DNA from: Pelagibius sp964472095
Lineage (GTDB): Bacteria; Pseudomonadota; Alphaproteobacteria; Kiloniellales; Kiloniellaceae
Reading direction: 5' to 3'
Length of the DNA: 64,000 nt
Assembly (NCBI GenBank): GCA_964472095.1
Contig: CAYYIV010000012.1
Span: 1 to 64,000 of the forward strand
Part shown: piece by piece, positions 21,289 through 29,569 of the stretch
How positions within the stretch are numbered: position 1 is the first letter of the stretch
Layout of the letters: each line of letters begins with the position of its first letter
The notes under the pieces: model-generated
Seen by the model: the letters and a program-made list of their open reading frames with translations, nothing else
Told to the model about the DNA's origin: nothing
The model's database searches: none
Position numbers and translations under genes: made by a program

Positions 21289-21613
21289 GCCTTGCGAGGG
21301 ACTGTCCGCCCCTCGAAGGGGCCGGGCGGGCCACCGGTTTGCGGGCTGGCTCCATAGGGCCACCCTATCTGGCCCTTTAGGGCCGCCTCGCCGATGTCGT
21401 ATATCGGGTAGGTTGCTGGCACGGCTGCAGGTTTCCGGGTTTTCCATGAACTGACCGGGCGGAGATCAGGGGCAGGGTGGTTTACCGCCCCCTGAGACCC
21501 GCCCCTGCGCCATCGGCAGCGGCCCGATCCTGCTAAGGTCGGCGAAACGGCGGAATGCGGTCGCGCCCGGGCGATGGGCGGCACCTACCCAAAGGAAAAA
21601 GGGATCTCATGCG
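21289..21613. other. Gene-free leader before xsc
   Basis: GC-rich spacer with several short self-complementary runs (CCCTCGAAGGGGCCGGGCGG; CATAGGGCCACCCTATCTGG near 21352-21371, where CATAGGG pairs with CCCTATC in part). AAAGGAAAAAGGGA precedes the xsc start. I see no gene and no clear riboswitch. Confidence 0.5.
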
Positions 21614-23389
21614 ATGAAAATGACAACCGAGGAAGCCTTCGTGAAGGTCCTGCAGATGCATGGGATCGAACACGGCTTCGGGATCATCGGATCGGCCTTC
21701 ATGCCGATCTCCGATCTCTTCCCGCAGGCGGGGATCACCTTCTGGGACGTCGCTCACGAGACCAACGGCGGGCTGATCTGCGACGGCTATACCCGCGCCA
21801 CCGGCAAGATGGCCATGGCGATCGCCCAGAACGGCCCCGGCGTCACCGGCTTCGTGACGGCGGTCAAGACCGCCTACTGGAACCACACGCCGATGCTGCT
21901 GGTCACGCCTCAGGCCGCCAACAAGACCATCGGCCAGGGCGGCTTCCAGGAAGTCGACCAGATGCCGATGTTCCGCGAGATGGTGGGCTATCAGGAGGAG
22001 GTGCGCGACGCCTCTCGCATCGCCGAGGTGCTGAACCGGGTGATCGAGAAGGCCTGGCGCGGCTCGGCACCGGCGCAGATCAACGTGCCGCGCGACTACT
22101 GGACCCAGGTGATCGATGTCGAGCTGCCGCAGATCGTGCGCCTCGAGCGTCCCGCCGGCGGCAAGCGCGCCATCGCCGAGGCGGCCGCGATTCTTTCCAA
22201 GGCGAAGTTCCCGGTGATCCTGAATGGGGCCGGCGTGATCCTCGCCGGTGCCATCCCGGCCTCGCGCGCGCTGGCCGAGCGCCTCGACGCGCCGGTCTGC
22301 TGCGGCTACCAGCACAACGATGCTTTCCCCGGCTCGCATCCCCTGTCGGTCGGTCCGCTCGGCTACAACGGCTCAAAGGCGGCCATGGAGCTGATCGCCA
22401 AGGCCGACGTGGTGCTGGCGCTGGGTACCCGGCTCAATCCCTTCTCGACGCTGCCCGGCTACGGCATCGACTACTGGCCGAAGCAGGCGGCAATCATCCA
22501 GGTCGACATCAATGCCGACCGTATCGGCCTCACCAAGCGGGTGGGCGTCGGCATCCAGGGCGATGCCAAGCTGGTGGCCGAGCAGCTGCTCGACCAACTC
22601 AGCCCCGATGCCGGCAACGCCGGCCGGGATGAGCGCCGCGCCCTGATCCACCAGAGCAAGTCGGCTTGGCTGCAGGCGCTGTCCTCGATGGACCATGAAG
22701 ACGACGATCCCGGCACCACCTGGAACGAGCGGGCGCGCCAGCGCGACGCCGACCGCATGTCGCCGCGCCAGGCCTGGCGCGCCATTCAGGCGGGCCTGCC
22801 GAAGAACGCCATCATCTCCTCCGACATCGGCAACAACTGCGCCATCGGCAACGCCTACCCGACCTTCGAGGAAGGCCGCAAGTACCTGGCGCCGGGGCTC
22901 TTCGGTCCCTGCGGCTACGGCTTTCCCTCGATCATCGGCGCCAAGATCGGCTGCCCCGACGTGCCGGTGGTGGGCTTCGCCGGCGACGGCGCCTTCGGCA
23001 TCTCGATGAACGAGATGTCCTCGATCGGGCGCGAGGAATGGCCGGCCATCACCATGGTGATTTTCCGCAACTACCAGTGGGGTGCCGAGAAGCGCAACAC
23101 CACGCTGTGGTACGACGACAACTTCGTCGGCACCGAACTCGACCCGCACCTGAACTATGCCAAGGTGGCCGAGGGTTGCGGCCTGAAGGGCATCACCGTG
23201 AAGACGCAGAAGGAACTGACGGAAGCCCTGGCGGCCGCCTGCAAGGCGCAGGACGACGGCGTCACCACCTTCATCGAGGTGATCCTGAACCAGGAACTCG
23301 GCGAGCCCTTCCGCCGCGACGCCATGAAGAAGCCCGTCGTCGTCGCCGGCATCAGGAAAGAGGACATGCGCCCGCAGTCGGGCGCCTGA
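21614..23389 (+). CDS. xsc: Sulfoacetaldehyde acetyltransferase (Xsc)
   Basis: A thiamine-diphosphate enzyme (EC 2.3.3.15) that turns sulfoacetaldehyde plus phosphate into acetyl phosphate and sulfite, the desulfonation step of taurine and related C2 sulfonates. The 591-residue length is normal for Xsc. The N-terminus MKMTTEEAFVKVLQMHGIEH followed by GIIGSAFMPISDLFPQAGITFWDVAHETNGG is Xsc-specific, with the ThDP-activating Glu at E49. The C-terminal ThDP motif is GFAGDGAFGISMNEMSSIG, about residue 455, with N ~28 residues after GDG. Genes usually beside xsc (pta, taurine dehydrogenase or Tpa, TauABC or TRAP uptake, the sulfite exporter) are not present; the neighbours are unrelated. It may work with partners elsewhere. 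A strong hairpin follows the stop. Confidence 0.93.
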   Translation: MKMTTEEAFVKVLQMHGIEHGFGIIGSAFMPISDLFPQAGITFWDVAHETNGGLICDGYTRATGKMAMAIAQNGPGVTGFVTAVKTAYWNHTPMLLVTPQAANKTIGQGGFQEVDQMPMFREMVGYQEEVRDASRIAEVLNRVIEKAWRGSAPAQINVPRDYWTQVIDVELPQIVRLERPAGGKRAIAEAAAILSKAKFPVILNGAGVILAGAIPASRALAERLDAPVCCGYQHNDAFPGSHPLSVGPLGYNGSKAAMELIAKADVVLALGTRLNPFSTLPGYGIDYWPKQAAIIQVDINADRIGLTKRVGVGIQGDAKLVAEQLLDQLSPDAGNAGRDERRALIHQSKSAWLQALSSMDHEDDDPGTTWNERARQRDADRMSPRQAWRAIQAGLPKNAIISSDIGNNCAIGNAYPTFEEGRKYLAPGLFGPCGYGFPSIIGAKIGCPDVPVVGFAGDGAFGISMNEMSSIGREEWPAITMVIFRNYQWGAEKRNTTLWYDDNFVGTELDPHLNYAKVAEGCGLKGITVKTQKELTEALAAACKAQDDGVTTFIEVILNQELGEPFRRDAMKKPVVVAGIRKEDMRPQSGA

Positions 23390-23409
23390 GCGGCCACAAC
23401 CGTTGAAAG

Positions 23410-23441
23410 CAGGGCCCTGGCGTCATATCGCCACGGCCCTG
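23410..23441. terminator. Bidirectional terminator between xsc and the lipoprotein gene
   Basis: CAGGGCC...GGCCCTG, with an inner GGCG-TCATAT-CGCC stem, followed by TTTGCGT on the plus strand. It lies between the convergent genes ending at 23389 and 23470. Confidence 0.75.
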
Positions 23442-23469
23442 TTTGCGTCTGGGGCCGAAGTGCGCTGCT

Positions 23470-24012
23470 TCACCCCTGGCCCTTGCGAAGCTGGACGAGA
23501 TCTTTCTCGAAGACCTTCTTGCAGAGCTGTTCGGCGAAGCCCTTGCTGAGGGAGACCTCGGCATCGGACATCATCGCGGCGCCGATAAATCCGCCCCACG
23601 CAAAGCTGTTCTCCACGAAGTAGGCGCCAGTCTGCTGGCCGCTCGCCAGCTCGGTGAACTCGGCGCGTCCCTCCAGCTCGATCTCGTCGCCGAGAAAGAT
23701 CGCCTTGCCGACGTGCTGCGATTCGAAGTCGGTCACGATGACGTCGAGGCGATGCTCCACGGTGCCGGTCGCGCAGAGCGGCATTGCGCTCTCCAGCTCC
23801 TCCCGCAGGGCGGCCTCGAGGGCATCGTTCGGCTTCGGCGTGGCCAGGGTGACGTTCACTTCGGAAACGCGGATAGACTGAATCTCGTCCTGGCTGGCAG
23901 CCTTGATGCTCGAGACATCGGAGGAGGCGCAGGACGCGAGCCCGAGCAGGGCCGCTGCGCAGAGCAGGGCGGGCAGGACGGCGGCGATGGGGGTGGAACC
24001 GGCGATGGACAT
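23470..24012 (-). CDS. Hypothetical lipoprotein
   Basis: A 180-residue lipoprotein: the leader MSIAGSTPIAAVLPALLCAA continues to LLGLASC, a lipobox ending at C28. The mature part opens SSIKAASQDEIQSIRVSEVNVTL and shows a CATGTVEHRLDVIVTDFESQ core; the two later Cys (CATG and EQLCKKVF) may be disulfide-linked. The beta-rich pattern with VIVTDFE resembles the outer-membrane 'DUF4410-like' lipoproteins, but I am not sure of the family. AAAGG lies seven bases before ATG 24012. It is convergent with xsc and divergent from the CBS gene. Confidence 0.65.
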   Translation of the reverse strand: MSIAGSTPIAAVLPALLCAAALLGLASCASSDVSSIKAASQDEIQSIRVSEVNVTLATPKPNDALEAALREELESAMPLCATGTVEHRLDVIVTDFESQHVGKAIFLGDEIELEGRAEFTELASGQQTGAYFVENSFAWGGFIGAAMMSDAEVSLSKGFAEQLCKKVFEKDLVQLRKGQG

Positions 24013-24229
24013 GTCGGCCTTTCTTCAATCCAGGGTAACTTAAGATGACATCCCAGGCGCGCGATAAGTGCAAGGGAAAAGACCGGCGCCGTTTCTCCAA
24101 GGCCCCCGTCCTTGGGGCGCCGGTCTCGCTCCCGGCCGGCTGGGCGTGCTACACTCCGGCCAACGAGGCGGCGTCATGCCGGCACTCCCGGATCGGCATC
24201 GCCGCTTCCGATCACAGGAGGACTTGGCC

Positions 24230-24646
24230 ATGAAAGTCAGGCAAGCCATGCATGCTGGCGTCGAGTGGTGTGCCCCCGACACGCGTCTCTCCGACATTGC
24301 GAAAATCATGCGCGACGCCGATGTCGGCGCTGTGCCGATCGGCGACGACGACAGGCTGATCGGCATGGTGACCGATCGCGACATTGTCTGCCGCGGCTTC
24401 GCCGACGGCAGGGACCCGGCATCGCTCACCGCGCGCGACGTGATGACCCAGGGCATCGTGTGCTGCACCGAGGACCAGGACATCGAGGATGCCATCCACC
24501 TCATGGAGAAGAGGCGGATCCGCCGCATGCCGGTGCTCAACGACAAGAAGCGGATGACCGGCATGCTGAGCCTCGGTGATCTCAGCCATGCCGCGGGTCA
24601 TGAGCTGACCGGCGAGCTAACCGAAGCGGTCTCTGCGCATCACTGA
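24230..24646 (+). CDS. CBS-domain pair protein
   Basis: A 138-residue cytoplasmic protein made of a tandem CBS (Bateman) module: MKVRQAMHAGVEWCAPDTRL ... VGAVPIGDDDRLIGMVTDRDIV and LTARDVMTQGIVCCTEDQDI ... RRMPVLNDKKRMTGMLSLGDL. Each half has the D-x-M-x-x-x-x-x-C/V start and the G-x-(V/L)-(T/S)-x-x-D-(I/L) end that forms the adenosine-nucleotide cleft. ATG 24230 has AGGAGG nine bases upstream; the open frame before it is not used. Such stand-alone pairs bind AMP, ATP or S-adenosyl ligands and tune other proteins; no partner is indicated. It ends nine bases before the convergent gene at 24655. Confidence 0.85.
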   Translation: MKVRQAMHAGVEWCAPDTRLSDIAKIMRDADVGAVPIGDDDRLIGMVTDRDIVCRGFADGRDPASLTARDVMTQGIVCCTEDQDIEDAIHLMEKRRIRRMPVLNDKKRMTGMLSLGDLSHAAGHELTGELTEAVSAHH

Positions 24647-24654
24647 GCTGCGCG

Positions 24655-25359
24655 CTACAGGGCCTTCGTCGCCTCGGCGCGGATGGCACTGCGCAGGTCT
24701 TCGGGCAGGCCCCAGGAGTAGCGCGTGAGGATCTCGCGGTAGAGCTGTTGCCAAGCCGTGCTGGCAGGGTCCTGCAACTCGTCCTGCCGGTTGCGCAGGG
24801 CGCGGCCGAGTTCGGCGACGTTGTGGTATTCGGGCCAGATGCCGCGCGCCTCGTCGAAGGCCCTGAGGGCGGCGGCGAAGTCGCGAGCGATCAGCGCCTC
24901 GAAGCCGCGCCGCTCGGCCGCCGCGGCAAGGCTGGAGCGGCTGCTGGCGGCATCGAGGGTCGCCGAGCGCTGTGCCGGCGCTGCCGCCTGCACCGTCTGC
25001 TGGGCGCTCTGCACCTGAGAGATTTCGCGCGAGAGGTTGCGCTCCAGGCTGTTCAGCTTGGTGTCGATGTCGGCGGTGAGTTGGGGGTCGGGGACGTCGG
25101 TGGTCTCCGACACCTGTTTCTGTGCCTCCAGCAGCAGACGGATGTCCTCGATCTCGGCCATGGCCTGGGTCTCGATCTGCTCGACCTTCTCGCCGATGCG
25201 CAGACCGAAGATGTCGACCTGGCGCTCCGAGAGAATCTGGCGCACGTCGTCCTGGTAGATGAACACCACGAAGAGGGCGACCACCGGCCAGAGGAAGGCC
25301 TTGATGTAGTCGAGAACGAGCCGCCCCAGCGCGTAGCCGCCGCTGCTGTTGTCGGTCAT
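24655..25359 (-). CDS. Membrane-anchored coiled-coil protein
   Basis: A 234-residue protein, MTDNSSGGYALGRLVLDYIK then a single membrane helix AFLWPVVALFVVFIYQDDVR. After it comes a helix-rich region (EKVEQIETQAMAEIEDIRLL LEAQKQVSE; DTKLNSLERNLSREISQVQS) that should form a coiled coil, an Ala/Gln linker and a C-terminal helical part with ARDFAAALRAFDEARGIWPEYHNVAELGRAL that looks like a TPR pair. GGGAGG lies nine bases before ATG 25359. No family is recognised; a scaffold in the periplasm or cytoplasm near the membrane is a guess from architecture. Confidence 0.7.
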   Translation of the reverse strand: MTDNSSGGYALGRLVLDYIKAFLWPVVALFVVFIYQDDVRQILSERQVDIFGLRIGEKVEQIETQAMAEIEDIRLLLEAQKQVSETTDVPDPQLTADIDTKLNSLERNLSREISQVQSAQQTVQAAAPAQRSATLDAASSRSSLAAAAERRGFEALIARDFAAALRAFDEARGIWPEYHNVAELGRALRNRQDELQDPASTAWQQLYREILTRYSWGLPEDLRSAIRAEATKAL

Positions 25360-25647
25360 GGTTCGGTGCCTCCCCGTGATCTGGTTGCAGGAGGTGAGCG
25401 CTCCCGAGAAGAACAGCTTGCGCCGCCGGCGGCCGGCGGTCTGTGCGCTACCCCACAATCCGGCTCGATCGCGCTCCGTGCCGGCTCTGCGCGATCGGCG
25501 CTAGGCGCGCTGTGGTGGAGAGGTTAGGATCGCCGCCGCGTCAAAGGTTGATCCCCGCGACAGATACCGCAGCACACAGAGCGCCCTGGTTTGACGGGCA
25601 GGGCGCCGGCGCGGGTCTGTTTGCAAGATCGGAGCGTTCAGGGGCCG

Positions 25648-27006
25648 GTGCAGAAGAACCTCAGCAGAGCGGTCGCCGTCGCCCTCGGCGGTGCCTTCCT
25701 GGCTTCGGTAGCCGCCGGCGGGTCGATGCTGCTGTCGACGGCACTGCTGGCGGTGATGACGGCCTTCCTCTGGGCCACCCTGGCGATCCCGGCAGAGCTG
25801 ACCGCCCTCCTGTTCTTCACCGCGCTGCTGCTGACCGGCCTGGCGCCGGACCACGTGGCGCTGGCCGGCTTCGGATCGAAGGCGATCTGGCTGGTCTTCG
25901 CCGGACTGGTGCTGAGCGAGGTGATCGGCCGCCACGAAATGGGCCAGGCGCTCTTCGACCGCCTGCTCGGTCGCCTCAAGACCTACCCGGCGCTGATCTG
26001 GCTGGTCGCCGTTACCGGCCTGGTGATGGCGATCCTGATTCCCTCGGCCATGGGAAGGGTGCTGCTGCTGGCGCCGCTGGTGCTGGCGCTGGCCGACCGC
26101 CTGGGCTTCACTGCGGACGATCCGCGCCGACACGGTCTTTTCATCGCTGCCGTGCTCGGCACCGTGGTGCCGGCCTTCACCATCATCACCTCCAATGTGC
26201 CCAACCTGGTGCTGATGGGATCGGCGGAGGCGATCTACCAGCGCACCCTGACCTATGGCGAATACCTGCTGCTGAACTTTCCGGTGCTCGGGCTCGGCGC
26301 CTTCGCGCTGATCCCGCTGCTGGTGCTGCGCCTGTTTCCCGGCGAGCGGCGGATCGCCCTGCCGGAGAGCCGCACCGCGCCGTGGACGCGCGATCAGGTG
26401 AAGATCGGCTTTCTGCTGGCGGTGACGCTGGCGTTCTGGACGACCGACACGCTGCACGGCATCTCCGCGGCCTGGATCGGGCTGGCCGCCGCGGTGTTCA
26501 GCCTGATGCCGGGCATCGGCCTGCTGCCGCCGCGGTCGCTCGGCAAGATCAATTTCGGGCCATGGTTCTTTGCCGCCGGCTCCATCGGCCTCGGCGGCGT
26601 GGTCAGCCACAGCGGCCTCGGCGACCTGCTGTGGGGTCAGGTCGCCGCCGTGGTGCCCTTCGACGGCCTGCCGGATCCGGCCAAGTACGCCGTGGTACAG
26701 ATCAGCGCCATGGCACTGGCCTGCATCACCACGCTGCCGGCTCTGCCGGCGGTCTTCACGCCGTTGGCGGGCTCCATCGCCCAGAACCTCGACTGGCCGC
26801 TCGACGCCGCCCTGCTGGCCCAGGTCGCGGCCTTCGTGATCTTCGCCTTCCCCTTCCAGGCACCGCCGGTGCTGGTGGGATTGACCTTCCTCGGCGTGCC
26901 GCTGCGGGCGGCGATGAAGCTGATGGTGCGATTCTTCCTGGTCGCCGCGCTGGTGCTGTCGCCGCTGCATTATCTCTGGGGCCGCCTGCTCGGCGTGTTT
27001 CCCTGA
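25648..27006 (+). CDS. SLC13/DASS-type anion permease
   Basis: A 452-residue inner-membrane protein with about twelve helices. Features of the divalent-anion:Na+ symporter superfamily are FGSKAIWLVFAGLVLSEVI, VAVTGLVMAILIPSAMGRVL (the SNP/T-like reentrant region is IPSAMGR), and a second half with FFAAGSIGLGGVVSHSGLGD and FTPLAGSIAQNLDWPLDAAL. The canonical SNT motifs are replaced by PSAMGR and ITSNVPN, so the substrate (dicarboxylate, sulfate or other anion) cannot be named. The frame is open to TTG 25591, but GTG 25648 with AGGGG before it is a better start. It converges on the sensor kinase, and a GCGGGC/GCCCGC stem covers the junction (27013-27030). Confidence 0.75.
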   Translation: MQKNLSRAVAVALGGAFLASVAAGGSMLLSTALLAVMTAFLWATLAIPAELTALLFFTALLLTGLAPDHVALAGFGSKAIWLVFAGLVLSEVIGRHEMGQALFDRLLGRLKTYPALIWLVAVTGLVMAILIPSAMGRVLLLAPLVLALADRLGFTADDPRRHGLFIAAVLGTVVPAFTIITSNVPNLVLMGSAEAIYQRTLTYGEYLLLNFPVLGLGAFALIPLLVLRLFPGERRIALPESRTAPWTRDQVKIGFLLAVTLAFWTTDTLHGISAAWIGLAAAVFSLMPGIGLLPPRSLGKINFGPWFFAAGSIGLGGVVSHSGLGDLLWGQVAAVVPFDGLPDPAKYAVVQISAMALACITTLPALPAVFTPLAGSIAQNLDWPLDAALLAQVAAFVIFAFPFQAPPVLVGLTFLGVPLRAAMKLMVRFFLVAALVLSPLHYLWGRLLGVFP

Positions 27007-27021
27007 AAGGGAGCGGGCAGG

Positions 27022-28938
27022 TCAGCCCGCGGCGCTGTCCCGCAGACTGCCGCTGGCGGCGCCGATGCGCGAGGGTGGCAGGCGCAGGGTCACCGTGGTG
27101 CCTTCACCGAGACGGCTCTGCACCGTCAGGCTGCCGCCGTGCAGCTCGACCAGTGCCTTGGTGAGCGGCAGGCCGAGGCCGGTGCCCTCGTACTTGCGGT
27201 TCAAGGCACTGTCGATCTGTCCGAACTGACGCAGCGCCGTCGGGATGTCTTCGTGCGCCATGCCGATGCCGTTGTCGCTCACCTCGAAGACGTAGCCTTC
27301 CACGGTGTCGCAGTGGATGGCGAGGCGCACCATGCCGCCGCTCGGCGTGAACTTGATAGCGTTGATCAACAGGTTCAGCAGTGCCTGTTTCAGCTTGCGC
27401 TCATCCGCGCGCAGGGGTGGCAGCCCGTCGTCATCGCTGCGCTCGATACGCAGACCCGACTTGTCCGCCCGCTGGCGCACCACGCGCAGCACGGAGGTCG
27501 CGAGTTCGCCGACGTCGAGAAGATCGTCGTCGAGATTCTCGGCACCTGCTTCGATCTTGGAGAGATCGAGAATGTCGTTGATGAGGCTCAACAGGTGCAG
27601 GCCGGAGGTGTGGATGTCCTCGAGGTAGCCGCGGTGCTGCGGTGTCCCTGGCGCCAGGTCGCTGGCCAGCATGAGCTCGGAGAAGCCGATGATGGCGTTC
27701 AGCGGCGTGCGCAGCTCGTGGCTGACGTTGGCGAGGAACTCCGACTTGGTACGGTTGGCCGCCTCGGCTTCATCCTTGGCGGTCTGCAGGGCCCTTTGCG
27801 TCGCCATCTGGTCGGTGATGTCGCGCCCGGTGCCGCGGTAGCCGCGGAAGTGGCCGTCGCGGTCGAACCAGGGATTGCCGTTGATCGACAGCCAGACCGT
27901 GTCGCCGCCGGGCTTTTGGCGCGGATGGATGAAGTTGCGGAAAGGGCGGCGGGCGTGCAGGTCGCGGAGGTGCTGCTGCCAGATCAGAGGATCGACGCCG
28001 GGAATGCCGGTCTCCTCGCGCGTCTTGCCCATCAGCACGCTCTCGGCAACCCCGGTGACGGCGGTGTAGCGGTCGGAGAAGAAGCAGAAGCGCAGGTCTT
28101 CGTCCATCTCCCAGAACCAGTCGGAGCTGGAGGCGGCGAAGTCCTGGAAGCGCTCCTCGCGCTCGCGCACGGCGCTGCGGCGGACGGCGGAGAGGCGGCC
28201 GAGCAGGGTGTTCAGCGCGGTGACCGTCTCGCCGATCTCGTTCTCGGACTGGATGTCGAGCTTGTAGCGCTCGGCGTTCTCCGGATCGCCGTGCGCCGCC
28301 GTCAGGTTGCGGTGGATCGCCAGCAGTGGGTGCAGCACGCTGCGCCCGAGCACCGCCACGGTGAAGCAGGAGACGCAGAGCGAGAGGATGAGCACCAGCG
28401 CGCCGATGCGCAGAACGTAGGCTTGCAGGTCCTCGGAGATCGCGGTCGTGCTGAGGCGCGCAACCACGGTGAAGGGCAGTCCGCTGACGGCGGGCGGCCA
28501 GAGGATGTCGTAGCTGTCCTCGCCGCCGGGGAAGTGCCGGATGGTGGGATCCTCGCCACGGGCCAGCGAGCGGCCGGCCGCGGTCGGGCCGGGTCGCGGA
28601 CGTAGTTGCGGGCGTTCGCCGCGGCTGGCGAGCAGGCTGCCGTCTTCGGCATAGAGCGCGAGGCCTTCGACGCTGACCTGGCGGAAGGTATTCCAGCTCT
28701 GCTGCAGTATCTCGGTCGGGCTATGCTGTTCGTACCACCCGAGTGACGCCTGAGAGGTCAGCAGCGCCTCCATCTCCATGTCCTCGCGCAGCCAGGCCTG
28801 GCGCCCCAGGTAGGACGGCAGCAGGAAGGCTGCTTCGACGACCAGGATGCTGAGGCAGACCAGCAGCGTGATCCGCCGGCATAGCCGGCTGGACAGTAGT
28901 TCGCGAGCCTGCGACAGTGAAAGAAGCCCGGATGGCAT
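27022..28938 (-). CDS. PAS-containing sensor histidine kinase
   Basis: A 638-residue membrane kinase. An N-terminal transmembrane helix (about 23-42), a periplasmic part to about residue 172, a second helix (173-197) and a HAMP-like linker (198-252) are followed by a PAS domain (265-375, DWFWEMDEDLRFCFFSDRYT ... GYRGTGRDITD). The HisKA box is FLANVSHELRTPLNAIIGFS with phospho-acceptor H407. The HATPase_c domain shows LLINAIKFTPSGG (N box), VSDNGIGM (G1) and YEGTGLGLPLTKALVELHGG (G2). There is no receiver domain and no response-regulator gene beside it, so it is an orphan kinase here. It is divergent from pqqA over 399 bp; control of PQQ functions is possible but unproven. Confidence 0.9.
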   Translation of the reverse strand: MPSGLLSLSQARELLSSRLCRRITLLVCLSILVVEAAFLLPSYLGRQAWLREDMEMEALLTSQASLGWYEQHSPTEILQQSWNTFRQVSVEGLALYAEDGSLLASRGERPQLRPRPGPTAAGRSLARGEDPTIRHFPGGEDSYDILWPPAVSGLPFTVVARLSTTAISEDLQAYVLRIGALVLILSLCVSCFTVAVLGRSVLHPLLAIHRNLTAAHGDPENAERYKLDIQSENEIGETVTALNTLLGRLSAVRRSAVREREERFQDFAASSSDWFWEMDEDLRFCFFSDRYTAVTGVAESVLMGKTREETGIPGVDPLIWQQHLRDLHARRPFRNFIHPRQKPGGDTVWLSINGNPWFDRDGHFRGYRGTGRDITDQMATQRALQTAKDEAEAANRTKSEFLANVSHELRTPLNAIIGFSELMLASDLAPGTPQHRGYLEDIHTSGLHLLSLINDILDLSKIEAGAENLDDDLLDVGELATSVLRVVRQRADKSGLRIERSDDDGLPPLRADERKLKQALLNLLINAIKFTPSGGMVRLAIHCDTVEGYVFEVSDNGIGMAHEDIPTALRQFGQIDSALNRKYEGTGLGLPLTKALVELHGGSLTVQSRLGEGTTVTLRLPPSRIGAASGSLRDSAAG

Positions 28939-29337
28939 GGTTCGGCCTGCATGGCGACATTCGACAGCGTCAGTTGTAGCGCCTGACCATTCAATCTAGG
29001 TTAACGACAGCATATTTTGTTCACGCTATGGTCGTGGTGGGTTGAAAGCGTCGTCAAAGGCTTGAAACCATTACAAACTGCGTGCCAAAGCCCTGGAAAG
29101 CATGATCCTTCCCGGCCCGTCGACGGCCCGGTCTATGCGACTTTAGTAGGGTGGGCGCCTTCCGGGGTTGCCGTTAACATGGCGCCACGATGCCCGAAGG
29201 ACCGCCGGTCACGGTTTTGTGTTCCCCGGCCCGGGGTCATCACTGGTCTTCGCCCATGGCGGGGACCTTGCGAGAGGTCGAAAAGAAGGGCCGCCGGGCT
29301 GCAATGCCAGAGGCCACATCCCTCAGAGGAGGAAAGC
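28939..29337. promoter_or_regulatory. Divergent promoter region between the sensor kinase and pqqA
   Basis: A 399-bp spacer. It has the perfect palindrome CCCCGG-C-CCGGGG at about 29224-29236, about 100 bp before pqqA, and an AGAGGAGGAAAGC ribosome site ending at the pqqA start. The left part (about 29000-29060) is less GC-rich and could hold the kinase promoter. No small gene is convincing. Confidence 0.5.
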
Positions 29338-29415
29338 ATGAATTGGACTACCCCCAAGATTGTCGAGATCTCCGTCGGCATGGAAATCAACAGCTACGCT
29401 TGTGCGGATCTGTGA
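29338..29415 (+). CDS. pqqA: Coenzyme PQQ precursor peptide PqqA
   Basis: The ribosomally made substrate for pyrroloquinoline quinone. The 25-residue peptide MNWTTPKIVEISVGMEINSY ACADL carries the required Glu and Tyr, E16 and Y20, spaced E-x3-Y, which PqqE cross-links to make the quinone. AGAGGAGGAAAGC directly before ATG is a very strong ribosome site, fitting high production of the peptide. A hairpin terminator follows, so most transcripts probably stop after pqqA and only part read on into pqqBCDE. Too short for routine gene finders. Confidence 0.97.
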   Translation: MNWTTPKIVEISVGMEINSYACADL

Positions 29416-29442
29416 TCCTGCCCCTTAGGGGACCGCGATAAA

Positions 29443-29493
29443 GGGCCGGGACGGCTGTCGAACGCGTTTCGGCGGCGCGCCCGGCCTTTTTCT
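29443..29493 (+). terminator. Attenuating terminator between pqqA and pqqB
   Basis: GGCCGGG (29444-29450) pairs with CCCGGCC (29480-29486), followed directly by TTTTTCTTT. The inner sequence can add further pairs. Placed 28 bp after pqqA, it should give an excess of short pqqA RNA over the pqqABCDE transcript. Confidence 0.8.
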
Positions 29494-29569
29494 TTCCCCC
29501 GGGGGGCGTTTTCTCGCCCAGCGGCGGGATGCGGTGCCCGCGTCTCAGGAAATCAATCCCGAGGGTACT

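Noticed and set aside
25501..26970. 489-codon antisense frame across the SLC13 permease
   Set aside because: Shadow frame rich in Gln, Arg and His repeats; the sense strand encodes a coherent membrane protein.
28939..29337. Riboswitch or ncRNA upstream of pqqA
   Set aside because: Only a short GC palindrome is visible; no conserved aptamer pattern that I can recognise.
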